A stretch of DNA of 8,225 nt from Spirochaetales bacterium (lineage in GTDB: Bacteria; Spirochaetota; Spirochaetia; DTKZ01), in NCBI GenBank assembly GCA_031266855.1, contig JAISAF010000415.1, positions 1-8,225 on the forward strand, read 5' to 3'. Under the pieces are notes generated by a model. That model saw only the letters and a program-made list of their open reading frames with translations, was not told where the DNA came from and did not search any database. A program made the position numbers and the translations under genes. Positions within the stretch are counted from its first letter, which is position 1. Each line of letters starts with the position of its first letter. This document shows positions 1 to 5,922 of the stretch, piece by piece.

Positions 1-563
1 TTCAGTTCCATTCCCGACCCGCTCAATTCAAACAGCGCGAGGGGATCCGTATCCGCCAGGAGATCAAACACCGCATCGGGAATAAGCAGGACAAGGCTTG
101 TCGCGTTCGTCAGGTTAGCAAACGCGCCGGAACCGATTTCCCTCAGGGTTTCGGGCAGTTTGATTGACAGGTCCGCTGGCAGGGACGCTGCTCCCTCCTC
201 TTTGTCAAAAGCCCCGGCTGCTATTTTCACAACAGCCTTCCCGTCAATGGTTGCGATAATGAATTTTGTATTCATCAGAGCTTTTGCCCCGCTGTCCAGA
301 TAATTTTCCAGCGCCGCGGCGTCTATAAACTTGTCGATAGATACGCCCTGTGCGGTCTCCGAATATTCAAAAATTTCAGCCGCTGTCGCCGCGCTCATGC
401 TGCCGCTCAGCGGGTCGTCACTTCCCGGAGGGAGGGGGTTCACCGGAGGAAGGGGCGTCTCCGGCGGAGCAAAGGCGTCATCATCGCCGCCGCTCAGGGA
501 ACAGGCGGTGAAGGCCAGCGCCGCAATGATGAAAAGACAAAAAAGGCTTGTGATTATTTTCAT
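1..563 (-). CDS. Surface lipoprotein with BspA-like leucine-rich repeat, 3' end missing
   Basis: An open frame runs on the minus strand from ATG at 563 to the left edge without a stop (187 codons seen). AAAGGAG lies 8 bases upstream of the ATG. The first 20 residues form a signal peptide (MK, then a hydrophobic core ending LAFTA) followed by Cys21. This is an acceptable spirochaetal lipobox, so the protein is predicted to be lipidated and anchored in a membrane facing the periplasm or surface. Residues 22-55 are low-complexity: a GGDDD stretch, then a Pro-rich linker (PPETPLPP, NPLPPGSDDP). Residues about 134-162 (IKLPETLREIGSGAFANL, then a hydrophobic strand ending in IP) match the BspA/LRR_5 pattern of LPxxLxxIGxxAF, so more repeats may follow beyond the edge. 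BspA-type proteins are adhesins or surface proteins in Treponema and Bacteroidetes. Specific function and final length are unknown. Confidence 0.8.
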   Translation of the reverse strand, partial: MKIITSLFCLFIIAALAFTACSLSGGDDDAFAPPETPLPPVNPLPPGSDDPLSGSMSAATAAEIFEYSETAQGVSIDKFIDAAALENYLDSGAKALMNTKFIIATIDGKAVVKIAAGAFDKEEGAASLPADLSIKLPETLREIGSGAFANLTNATSLVLLIPDAVFDLLADTDPLALFELSGSGMEL

Positions 564-598
564 ACGTAATCTCCTTTGCGAAATAGAAATGCGGATAT

Positions 599-649
599 AA
601 AAAAGGCGGGCGTTCCTTTTCGCGTAACACGGAAAGGAACGCCCGCCTT
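599..649 (-). terminator. Strong intrinsic-terminator-like hairpin in the lipoprotein leader
   Basis: A perfect 17-bp stem (603-619 pairs with 633-649; GGCGGGCGTTCC core) encloses a 13-base loop. Read on the minus strand it is followed by a T-rich run (TTTTTTAT), which is terminator architecture. No convincing minus-strand gene lies upstream for it to terminate, and the lipoprotein ATG is only about 36 bases downstream. It may be an attenuator in that gene's leader, the end of a short RNA, or a relic of a lost gene. Confidence 0.6.
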
Positions 650-720
650 ATGTACGGGATAAAAATATGTGTATGGATATTATTAGACTTGTTTGTAAAC
701 TGCGATTTCCAGACAGTTTT

Positions 721-726
721 ATTATA
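721..726 (-). promoter_or_regulatory. Candidate -10 box upstream of the lipoprotein gene
   Basis: A perfect TATAAT is read on the minus strand at 726-721. With a 17-base spacer the -35 position would fall inside the C-run (the complement of the 18-G tract), so there is no ordinary -35 hexamer. If used, transcription would start near 714 and meet the 599-649 hairpin after roughly 110 bases. AT-rich sequence makes a chance TATAAT plausible. Confidence 0.3.
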
Positions 727-742
727 TAAAATTACATTGCAC

Positions 743-760
743 GGGGGGGGGGGGGGGGGG
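743..760. repeat. Homopolymer of 18 G (possible phase-variation tract)
   Basis: Eighteen consecutive G bases, flanked by GCAC on the left and ATGATTACGG on the right. Poly-G tracts of this kind change length by slipped-strand mispairing. In Treponema pallidum, poly-G tracts next to tpr promoters modulate transcription (established knowledge). Here the tract is not inside any convincing reading frame. It lies where the -35 region of a minus-strand promoter for the lipoprotein gene would be. Exact length in a single assembly is unreliable. Confidence 0.95.
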
Positions 761-787
761 ATGATTACGGCATAAGGAGTTATGCGC

Positions 788-862
788 ATGTTAGGCGAAA
801 GACGAGTTAAGGCTGTAAAAACACTGGGAATAATCATTTCGTATTATCCTGCCGTAGAGTAA
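788..862 (+). CDS. Possible 24-residue peptide or gene remnant
   Basis: ATG at 788 has AAGGAG at the right distance (8 bases) and is followed by 24 codons to TAA. The peptide has a basic start (MLGERRVKAVK) and a hydrophobic end (LGIIISYYPAVE). The last segment resembles the first beta-strand of a GT-A glycosyltransferase, and the sequence after the stop (NTVLEKCQRYF) could continue such a domain, so a decayed glycosyltransferase start is possible. The evidence is only the ribosome-binding site and this faint likeness; it may be non-coding. Confidence 0.15.
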   Translation: MLGERRVKAVKTLGIIISYYPAVE

Positions 863-906
863 AACACAGTTTTGGAAAAATGTCAACGGTATTTTAAAAG
901 AAGAAA

Positions 907-1020
907 GAATTCACCACGAAGTCGAAGACTGGCAAAGTCGAGGAAGTCAAGAAAGAGAGAAGTAAAAAGGATGTAAGACCAAAAACTTATTTAACTTTTT
1001 TGACTTCGCGGTAAAAATTC
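907..1020. repeat. Small element bounded by imperfect inverted repeats
   Basis: GAATTCACCACGAAGTC at 907-923 is matched in inverse orientation by GACTTCGCGGTAAAAATTC at 1002-1020. The same motif recurs near the right edge at 8041-8065 (GAATTTTTGAACCACGAAGTC and following bases). The interior is purine-rich (AAGTCGA and GAAGTC repeats, then AAGAAAGAGAG) and encodes nothing convincing. This is a dispersed intergenic repeat of unknown nature. Confidence 0.5.
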
Positions 1021-1059
1021 TGTTTATCAGCCGCGAACAGCCCGTGAGCTGCCGCTGGT

Positions 1060-1177
1060 GCGCGCGCAAGGGATTGCAGCGGAAAGCCCACAGGAAGCGC
1101 ATGGGCGCTTCCGAGGACTTGGAGCGGAAAGCCCGGTTTTTGGGCCGCCGTATGGCGGCCCAAAAATGCGCCCAAAT
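1060..1177 (+). repeat. Interspersed hairpin repeat, copy A
   Basis: The order is block r1 GGATTGCAGCGGAAAGCCC (1071-1089), hairpin h1 GGAAGCGC-ATGG-GCGCTTCC (1093-1112), block r2 GGACTTGGAGCGGAAAGCCC (1115-1134), then hairpin h2 with a perfect 13-bp stem (1137-1149 with 1154-1166) and GTAT loop, then GCGCCCAAAT. Blocks r1 and r2 are themselves related (AGCGGAAAGCCC core). Both blocks occur identically, in opposite orientation, in copy B at 4156-4270. Open frames crossing this element are repeat-derived and unlikely to be genes. It is REP/BIME-like in style; no transposase is present here. Confidence 0.8.
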
Positions 1178-1225
1178 GATGGTACAAATTCCTGTGTGGT
1201 ATTTTGAAAATTCCGCGGTGATACC

Positions 1226-1254
1226 TTGACATAAACCTTCTCCTGATGTTTTAT
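1226..1254 (+). promoter_or_regulatory. Sigma70-like promoter of the pot operon
   Basis: A consensus TTGACA at 1226-1231 is followed by a 17-base spacer and TTTTAT at 1249-1254 (4 of 6 to TATAAT). Transcription would begin near 1261, giving a short leader before potA. It is the only good -35 seen between repeat copy A and potA. The motif CCGCGG occurs on both sides (near 1212 and 1272) and could be coincidental or an operator half-site. Confidence 0.6.
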
Positions 1255-1292
1255 GTGTTCGTGGTAAAAAACCGCGGAGCTGGCTCCGGGGT

Positions 1293-2492
1293 GTGAATCA
1301 AACCTTCAGGAGTTGCGGTGAGGTGAAAGGGAGCGAAGTCAGGATAGAGGGTATCGATAAGCGTTTTGGTGATTTTCATGCCCTGAAAGATGTGAGCGTT
1401 GTTGTGCGGAAGGGGGAATTTTTTTCCCTGCTGGGGCCTTCCGGCTGTGGTAAGACGACGCTTTTGCGGATCATCGCGGGTTTTGAGACTCCTTCGGCGG
1501 GGCTTGTTTATGTTGATGGCGCGAATATTCTGCCGCTTCCTCCGAACAGGCGGCACGTTAATACGATTTTCCAGAACTACGCGCTTTTTCCTCATTTGAC
1601 GGTTTTTGAAAATGTCGCTTTTCCTTTGCGGCTGAAAAAACTCAGCAGGCAGGAAATAAACCGCAAGGTGGAGGACTACCTTACGCTGACGAAACTTACG
1701 GGGCAGGAGTATAAAAAGCCGGCCCAGCTTTCCGGCGGGCAGAAGCAGCGGGTCGCTATCGCGCGGGCGCTTGTGAATGAGCCGGATGTCCTTCTTCTTG
1801 ACGAGCCGCTTTCGGCGCTGGACGCGAAACTCCGCCAGCACATGCTTATTGAGCTGGATACAATTCATGATAAGATCGGGATAACTTTCATTTATGTGAC
1901 GCATGACCAGCAGGAGGCTTTGAGCGTTTCCGACCATATCGCGGTTATGAACGAGGGGCGGGTCGTTCAGGTGGGAAATCCTACGGAAATCTACGAAAGC
2001 CCTGAGGATATTTTTGTGGCGAATTTTATTGGCGAGGCGAATCTCTTCCACGGGACGGTTAGTTCGGTGGAGGGGGAAATGGTCAGCGTCGATGTAAAAG
2101 ACCTTGGTATCCTGAATGTTACGATGGAACCTGGCGACCTTGAGGGGATGCGGGATTTCAAGCCGGGGAAAAAGGTGAGTATCACGGTGCGGCCGGAAAA
2201 AATCAATATCGCGATAGAGAAGCCGCCGGACCTGCAGCCGGATGTTTTTAGTTTTTTTCCCTGTGTGGTTGAGGAGGTTATCTATAACGGCTTTCAGAGT
2301 AAATTTTTTGTTAAGGTTTCCGGCGGCGCGCAGGGGCCGGAGACAGGGCCGGGAAACGGAAATTTTACTGTAAAAGCCTTTAAGCAGCATGTAAGCTATT
2401 ATAGCGCGGGCCCGGAAATCAAATGGAAAGACCGGGCCTGGATATGGTGGAAAGCCGACGACGCTTATCTCGTCGAGGTACATGACGCGTGA
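1293..2492 (+). CDS. potA: Spermidine/putrescine ABC transporter ATP-binding protein PotA
   Basis: This cytoplasmic ATPase drives polyamine import through the PotBC channel. In 399 residues it has every ABC landmark: Walker [10 protein letters not shown] (48-56), Q-loop FQNYALFP (Gln94), signature LSGGQ (146-150), Walker B VLLLDEP (166-172), D-loop SALD (174-177) and switch THDQ (His204). After about residue 245 comes the C-terminal regulatory part typical of PotA/TOBE proteins (VRPEKINI near 299-306), with a Gly-rich insert around 343-357. Length is slightly above the 378 of E. coli PotA. The GTG at 1293 has a poor ribosome-binding site. An in-frame GTG at 1323, 10 bases after AGGAG, is an equally plausible start and would remove ten residues. 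Its stop overlaps the potB start (GTGA), indicating translational coupling. Identity as a polyamine rather than a ferric or sulfate ATPase rests on motifs plus the potBCD context. Confidence 0.93.
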   Translation: MNQTFRSCGEVKGSEVRIEGIDKRFGDFHALKDVSVVVRKGEFFSLLGPSGCGKTTLLRIIAGFETPSAGLVYVDGANILPLPPNRRHVNTIFQNYALFPHLTVFENVAFPLRLKKLSRQEINRKVEDYLTLTKLTGQEYKKPAQLSGGQKQRVAIARALVNEPDVLLLDEPLSALDAKLRQHMLIELDTIHDKIGITFIYVTHDQQEALSVSDHIAVMNEGRVVQVGNPTEIYESPEDIFVANFIGEANLFHGTVSSVEGEMVSVDVKDLGILNVTMEPGDLEGMRDFKPGKKVSITVRPEKINIAIEKPPDLQPDVFSFFPCVVEEVIYNGFQSKFFVKVSGGAQGPETGPGNGNFTVKAFKQHVSYYSAGPEIKWKDRAWIWWKADDAYLVEVHDA

Positions 2493-3343
2493 AAAAAAAC
2501 TATGGCGTCATCTATACCCTGCCCACGGGCCTGTGGGTAAGCCTTTTTTTCCTTGTACCAGTTATTATAGTTTTTCTGTACAGCTTCCTGGAACGGGGGG
2601 AGCTTGGCGGGGTTGTCTGGAGCTTTAGCCTTAAAGCGTACCAGGACATGCTCAGTCCGACTTTTCTCCATATCCTTGTTATCACTCTTCTCATATCCCT
2701 TGCCGCCACAGCCCTGACGCTGCTTATCGCCCTTCCCTGCGGCTATTACATGGCCCGCAGCAAAAAGAAAAGCCTGTATCTCTTTCTTATCATTATTCCC
2801 TTCCTGACGAACTTTCTTATCCGCATCTACGCATGGCAGGCTATCCTGGGCAATTCCGGCTTCCTGAATAATTTTCTTATCCGCCTGGGTCTTATCGAAG
2901 ACCACATCCAGTTTCTGTATAACGAGTGGGCCGTCATTATCGTCCTGGTATACTCCTACCTGCCATACGCGATCCTCCCATTGTATTCAACAATTGAAAA
3001 ATTCGATTTTTCCCTGCTGGAAGCCGCCCGCGACCTGGGGACAAGCCACCCCGGTTCCATTATGCGCGTCATGATACCCAATATCCGCGCGGGCATTGTA
3101 TCCGCGGTACTCTTTACGTTTATTCCGACATTCGGCGCCTACGCTGTTCCAAAACTCGTAGGCGGCGGCAAAAACTCCTTCATGCTGGGCAATATTATTG
3201 CCGATGAAATCCTGGTCAACAGGAACTGGCCTTTTGCTTCGGCCACATCGATACTGATTACGCTCGTAACCACGGCGGCCCTGGGCCTGTATATGTTCGC
3301 CAATAAGTCCGCGGCCCGCGCCGCCCAAAGGAAAAAAATATGA
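2489..3343 (+). CDS. potB: Spermidine/putrescine ABC transporter permease PotB
   Basis: Inner-membrane permease of the polyamine importer, 284 residues, close to the usual PotB length. It starts with GTG overlapping the potA stop by 4 bases and has no strong ribosome-binding site of its own, so translation probably depends on potA. About six hydrophobic segments are visible (roughly 12-33, 61-84, 96-116, 146-167, 201-220 and 250-271). The cytoplasmic EAA loop that docks on PotA is present as EAARDLGTSHPGSIMRVMIP (178-197), a good match to the binding-protein-dependent permease family. The LTNFLIRIYAW stretch (106-116) is characteristic of PotB. The C-terminus is basic and cytoplasmic. It pairs with PotC to form the channel. 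Confidence 0.93.
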   Translation: MKKNYGVIYTLPTGLWVSLFFLVPVIIVFLYSFLERGELGGVVWSFSLKAYQDMLSPTFLHILVITLLISLAATALTLLIALPCGYYMARSKKKSLYLFLIIIPFLTNFLIRIYAWQAILGNSGFLNNFLIRLGLIEDHIQFLYNEWAVIIVLVYSYLPYAILPLYSTIEKFDFSLLEAARDLGTSHPGSIMRVMIPNIRAGIVSAVLFTFIPTFGAYAVPKLVGGGKNSFMLGNIIADEILVNRNWPFASATSILITLVTTAALGLYMFANKSAARAAQRKKI

Positions 3344-4116
3344 AAAAAAGCCGTTTTTCCAGACTGGTTTTTTTTCTTACGCTGCTGTTCCTCTTCATGC
3401 CGCTTTTCATTCTTGTTATTTACGCCTTCAATGAATCAAAGAACATGGTATGGACAGGTTTTTCCCTTGTCTGGTTTGAACGGCTTTTTACCGGCTCCCG
3501 CACTATCTGGAGGGCTTTCCGCAACAGTATCCTTATCGCCCTCAGCTCCGCGGCAACGGCAACCGTCCTAGGCACTCTGGGCGCCATTGGCATTAACTGG
3601 TACAATTTCAAACTCAAAAAATACATCCAGGCCGTATCGCTCCTGCCCCTTATCCTGCCGGAAATTATCATCGGCGTATCCATGCTTATCTTTTTTGTCG
3701 GCATAGACCTCCAACTGGGACTCCTTCGTATCTATATAGCGCATACCACCTTCAACCTGCCCTTTGTCCTTCTTGTTGTCATATCGCGGCTTGACGAGTT
3801 TGACTTTTCCATCATCGAAGCTGCCCGCGACCTGGGCGCGCATGAACACCAGACGCTGCTGCGAATCATCATTCCAATGGCCCTGCCGGGAATAATCTCG
3901 GCATTTCTTATCGCGGTAACTATGTCGCTGGAGGATTTTGTCATAACCTCTTTTGTGTCCGGGCCAGGATCGTCCACCCTGCCGGTGCATATCTATTCAA
4001 TGATTCGCACAGGGGTCTCGCCCGTAGTCAACGCCCTGTCCGTGGTACTGCTGGGCGGGACAATCAGCCTGGTCTTCCTGATGCGGCCCTTCCTCAAATA
4101 CATTGCCCATGAATAA
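3340..4116 (+). CDS. potC: Spermidine/putrescine ABC transporter permease PotC
   Basis: Second inner-membrane permease of the importer, 258 residues, the usual PotC length. ATG at 3340 overlaps the potB stop (ATGA), with AAAGG upstream inside potB. The N-terminus (basic, then a hydrophobic helix and YAFNESK near 28-34) is typical of PotC. About six membrane segments can be seen. The EAA loop is EAARDLGAHEHQTLLRIIIP (160-179), clearly homologous to the PotB loop. The segment SLEDFVITSFVSGPGSSTLP (196-215) matches the conserved PotC region after the fifth helix. The gene ends 282 bases before potD. That gap carries hairpin repeat copy B, so potD may not be expressed at the same level as potABC. 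Confidence 0.93.
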   Translation: MKKSRFSRLVFFLTLLFLFMPLFILVIYAFNESKNMVWTGFSLVWFERLFTGSRTIWRAFRNSILIALSSAATATVLGTLGAIGINWYNFKLKKYIQAVSLLPLILPEIIIGVSMLIFFVGIDLQLGLLRIYIAHTTFNLPFVLLVVISRLDEFDFSIIEAARDLGAHEHQTLLRIIIPMALPGIISAFLIAVTMSLEDFVITSFVSGPGSSTLPVHIYSMIRTGVSPVVNALSVVLLGGTISLVFLMRPFLKYIAHE

Positions 4117-4155
4117 ATTAAATTCCGCCTGTGAAGTTTATTCCGCCGGGGAAGA

Positions 4156-4270
4156 ATTTGGGCGCCTTTTTTTGCCCGCTCGCGCGGGCAAAAAAACCGG
4201 GCTTTCCGCTCCAAGTCCTCGGAATTGCCCACGCAATTCCTGCGGGCTTTCCGCTGCAATCCCTGGCGCA
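4156..4270 (-). repeat. Interspersed hairpin repeat, copy B, between potC and potD
   Basis: This is the inverse of copy A. On the minus strand it reads r1 (4262-4244, 19/19 identical), h1 GGAATTGC-GTGG-GCAATTCC (4240-4221), r2 (4218-4199, 20/20 identical), then h2 with a perfect 13-bp stem (T7 GCCCGC / GCGGGC A7, 4196-4167) and the flank GCGCCCAAAT. Both stems differ in sequence from copy A but stay fully paired. Its plus-strand h2 is not a classic terminator because A residues, not T, follow the stem. Within a potABCD message it would place two stable stem-loops between potC and potD. Confidence 0.8.
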
Positions 4271-4342
4271 TATGAAGCCTTGTTACCAAAGTGCCAGTGC
4301 CATATTAGGAAGTAAACCTGGCAGTCATAATTTTGTTTAATA

Positions 4343-4363
4343 TTTCTGGCGGTATGCCGGAAA
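4343..4363 (+). promoter_or_regulatory. Small stem-loop in the potD leader
   Basis: TTTCTGGC-GGTAT-GCCGGAAA forms an 8-bp stem including one G-T pair, about 35 bases before the potD start codon and followed by an AT-rich stretch. No clear separate promoter was found in the gap (TAATAT at 4338-4343 lacks a good -35). Function is unknown: possibly an mRNA stability or processing element. Confidence 0.3.
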
Positions 4364-4398
4364 TAATTTAATTTATCAAAGAAGGAAGGAGACAAGAA

Positions 4399-5445
4399 AT
4401 GAAAAAAATTCCTGTTTTAGCGCTGGTCATTGCTAGTGCGCTGACCGGCGGAATCTGGGCCGGCGGCAAAGGCGAGGGCCCGGCTGCCAGCAAGGTGCTC
4501 TACTTTTACAACTGGGTCACCTACATTCCCGAAGACGTGCGGCAGACTTTTGAGGAGGAGACCGGCATTGAGGTTATTCTTGACGAGTTCGCCACCAACG
4601 AGGAAATGTACGCGAAACTGAAAGCCGGCGGCTCCGGCTACGATGTAACAATCCCCTCCGGAGATTTTGTGTCCATCATGATTCGCGAAGGTATGCTGGA
4701 ACCTATCGACATGTCCAAAGTACCGAATTTCAAGTACATTGATCCGGAGATTCTATCCAAAATCACCTTCGATCCCGGCAACAGATACAGCGTACCTTTT
4801 TTCGCGGCCGCCGCGGGGATTACGGTGAATACAAAACAGGTTCCCAACTTTGAAAAAAGCTGGAAAATTTTTTCCCGCAGCGATCTCAAAGGCCGCATGA
4901 CCATGCTGGACGATATGCGGGAAGTCATGGGCGATGCCCTGAAGCTGCTTGGTTATTCGGTGAATACCCGCAATCAGGAAGAGCTTCAAAAAGCGAAAAA
5001 AGTCGTTGGCGACTGGCGCGACAGGATTGTCAAGTTTGACGCCGAAACGTTTGGCCCCGCCTTTGCCCGCGGGGAGTTCTGGGTTGTCCAGGGCTATGTC
5101 GAAAACGTGTTTACCGAACTGGATGAGTCAATGGCGAAAGATGCTCAGTTTTTCATTCCCGCAGAAGGCGGCCCCATGTATCTGGACAGCATGGTCATCC
5201 TCAAAGGCGCGAAGAATCTTGAAAACGCCTACAGGTTTATCGACTTTATCTCCCGCCCGGATATTAACGCCCGTATCGCCGACTTTCTGACGATTCCATC
5301 CCTGAACATGGAAGGGCGCAAACTTATGAAAGAAACGCCTGCCTACTCCTACGAAGACCTCAACCGCTGCGAGTTTAAGGAAGACCTTGGCAGGGATGTG
5401 GAACTCTACGAATCCATCTGGCACGAAATAAGAATCGGAAAGTAG
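4399..5445 (+). CDS. potD: Polyamine-binding periplasmic protein PotD
   Basis: Receptor that captures polyamine and delivers it to PotBC. ATG at 4399 has GGAAGGAG about 9 bases upstream. The 348 residues match the E. coli PotD length, and the fold-specific blocks are present: LYFYNW (34-39), ETGIEVI (54-60), YAKLKAGGSGYDV (71-83), DDMREVMGDALKLLGYS (171-187) and YLDSMVIL (261-268). By eye alignment to E. coli PotD, the ligand residues Trp34, Tyr37, Ser83, Asp168, Glu171 and Asp257 are kept (Trp39, Tyr42, Ser87, Asp172, Glu175, Asp263). Thr35, Tyr85, Trp229, Trp255 and Gln327 appear as Val40, Asp89, Tyr233, Tyr261 and Lys327, so the preferred polyamine is uncertain. The signal peptide (residues 1-21) ends GGIWA-GGKGEG with no Cys, so it is probably cut by signal peptidase I and not lipidated. 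Confidence 0.9.
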   Translation: MKKIPVLALVIASALTGGIWAGGKGEGPAASKVLYFYNWVTYIPEDVRQTFEEETGIEVILDEFATNEEMYAKLKAGGSGYDVTIPSGDFVSIMIREGMLEPIDMSKVPNFKYIDPEILSKITFDPGNRYSVPFFAAAAGITVNTKQVPNFEKSWKIFSRSDLKGRMTMLDDMREVMGDALKLLGYSVNTRNQEELQKAKKVVGDWRDRIVKFDAETFGPAFARGEFWVVQGYVENVFTELDESMAKDAQFFIPAEGGPMYLDSMVILKGAKNLENAYRFIDFISRPDINARIADFLTIPSLNMEGRKLMKETPAYSYEDLNRCEFKEDLGRDVELYESIWHEIRIGK

Positions 5446-5460
5446 GAAAAAACGATCCGT

Positions 5461-5493
5461 CCGCGGGAATGCTTTTCAGTCAGGTTCCCGCGG
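5461..5493. terminator. Hairpin between convergent potD and the minus-strand module (weak terminator)
   Basis: CCGCGGGAA (5461-5469) pairs perfectly with TTCCCGCGG (5485-5493). Read on the minus strand it follows the last codons of the 5476-5676 gene, and a T6 run (5452-5447) comes 8 bases after the stem. On the plus strand it is 15 bases after the potD stop. Stem and T-run are separated, so this is a plausible but imperfect, possibly bidirectional terminator. The corresponding stem in the upstream repeat unit is degraded by mismatches. Confidence 0.4.
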
Positions 5494-5676
5494 CAGGTTT
5501 TCCTGCGCGGCAGCCAGGGCCTGTTTTTTCCTTAAAGCCATCTTTTCCTCAAACCGCCTGCCGGCTTCGGTAAAGTATTCCAGGCGTTCTTCATTCGTCA
5601 TGGAATTAGTTTTCTTCGAAATTTCCCTTTTCCAGCGCATAACTTCCCGCAGGGCTTTCGGCTTGAAAAAAAGCAT
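5476..5676 (-). CDS. Small antitoxin-like protein, second tandem copy
   Basis: A 66-residue protein from ATG at 5676 with a strong GGAGGAGG site (5690-5683). It differs from the upstream copy at only 11 positions (55/66 identical): positions 19, 22-24, 28, 36, 41, 45, 46, 60 and 66. The pattern EVMRWKREISKK followed by MTNEERLEYF and a charged helix resembles the small partner proteins encoded after PIN-domain toxins, which are proposed antitoxins. I recognise the arrangement, not a named family. The protein is probably mostly helical and cytoplasmic. Unlike the first copy it is not overlapped by an intact PIN frame. Keeping an open frame after duplication, with mostly conservative changes, suggests it is functional. 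Confidence 0.7.
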   Translation of the reverse strand: MLFFKPKALREVMRWKREISKKTNSMTNEERLEYFTEAGRRFEEKMALRKKQALAAAQENLPREPD

Positions 5677-5721
5677 CTTCTTCCTCCTCCGGGTCTAACG
5701 ATTCCGTCTGCGGAAATGCTT

Positions 5722-5922
5722 TCAGCCAGGCTCCCGCGGCAGACTTTCCTGCGCGGCAGCCAGGGCCTGTTTTTTCCTTAAAGCGATCCTTTCCTCAAAC
5801 TCCCTGCCAGCTTCGGCAAAGTATTCCAGGCGTTCTTCACTCGTCATGGAATGGATTTCCTTCGAGACTTCCCTCTTCCAGCGCATAACTTCCCGCAGGG
5901 CTTTCGGCTTGAAAAAAAGCAT
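5722..5922 (-). CDS. Small antitoxin-like protein, first tandem copy
   Basis: A 66-residue protein (MLFFKPKALREVMRWKREVS at the start), beginning at ATG 5922 inside the 3' end of the PIN gene in another frame, with an 86-base overlap. Its ribosome-binding site GGAGGAGG (5936-5929) is part of the PIN codons for Glu-Glu-Glu-Glu. The centre (MTSEERLEYF, residues 26-35) and the charged helix after it look like small PIN-partner proteins. The C-terminal third is Ala/Gln-rich (QALAAAQES). The overlap implies coupled translation with the PIN protein, usual for toxin-antitoxin pairs, here in toxin-first order. Antitoxin function is inference from position and pattern. Confidence 0.72.
   Translation of the reverse strand: MLFFKPKALREVMRWKREVSKEIHSMTSEERLEYFAEAGREFEERIALRKKQALAAAQESLPREPG

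Noticed and set aside
331..600. 89-codon plus-strand frame at the left edge
   Set aside because: It is antisense to the lipoprotein gene, whose signal peptide, lipobox and ribosome-binding site are clear.
481..837. 118-codon minus-strand frame crossing the G-tract
   Set aside because: It contains a Pro run encoded by the homopolymer, passes through the terminator hairpin and overlaps the lipoprotein start in another frame.
1060..1177. CRISPR array
   Set aside because: The related blocks r1 and r2 are only two per element and the intervening sequences are palindromes, not unique spacers. No cas gene is present.
987..1232. Open frames on both strands across repeat copy A (for example the frame starting at 1044)
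   Set aside because: Their peptides (with RKGLQRKA and EDLERKARF) recur only because the repeat recurs at 4156-4270. The DNA is dominated by hairpins and carries no gene-like features.
1251..2483. A 410-codon open frame antisense to nearly all of potA
   Set aside because: It mirrors a confidently identified ABC ATPase, has a composition rich in Arg/Lys/His/Pro with no recognisable domain, and no good ribosome-binding site. It is a shadow of the potA codon pattern.
3993..4395. Several overlapping 69-98-codon frames in the potC-potD gap
   Set aside because: They are translations of hairpin repeat copy B and its flanks, in several frames at once, without suitable ribosome-binding sites.
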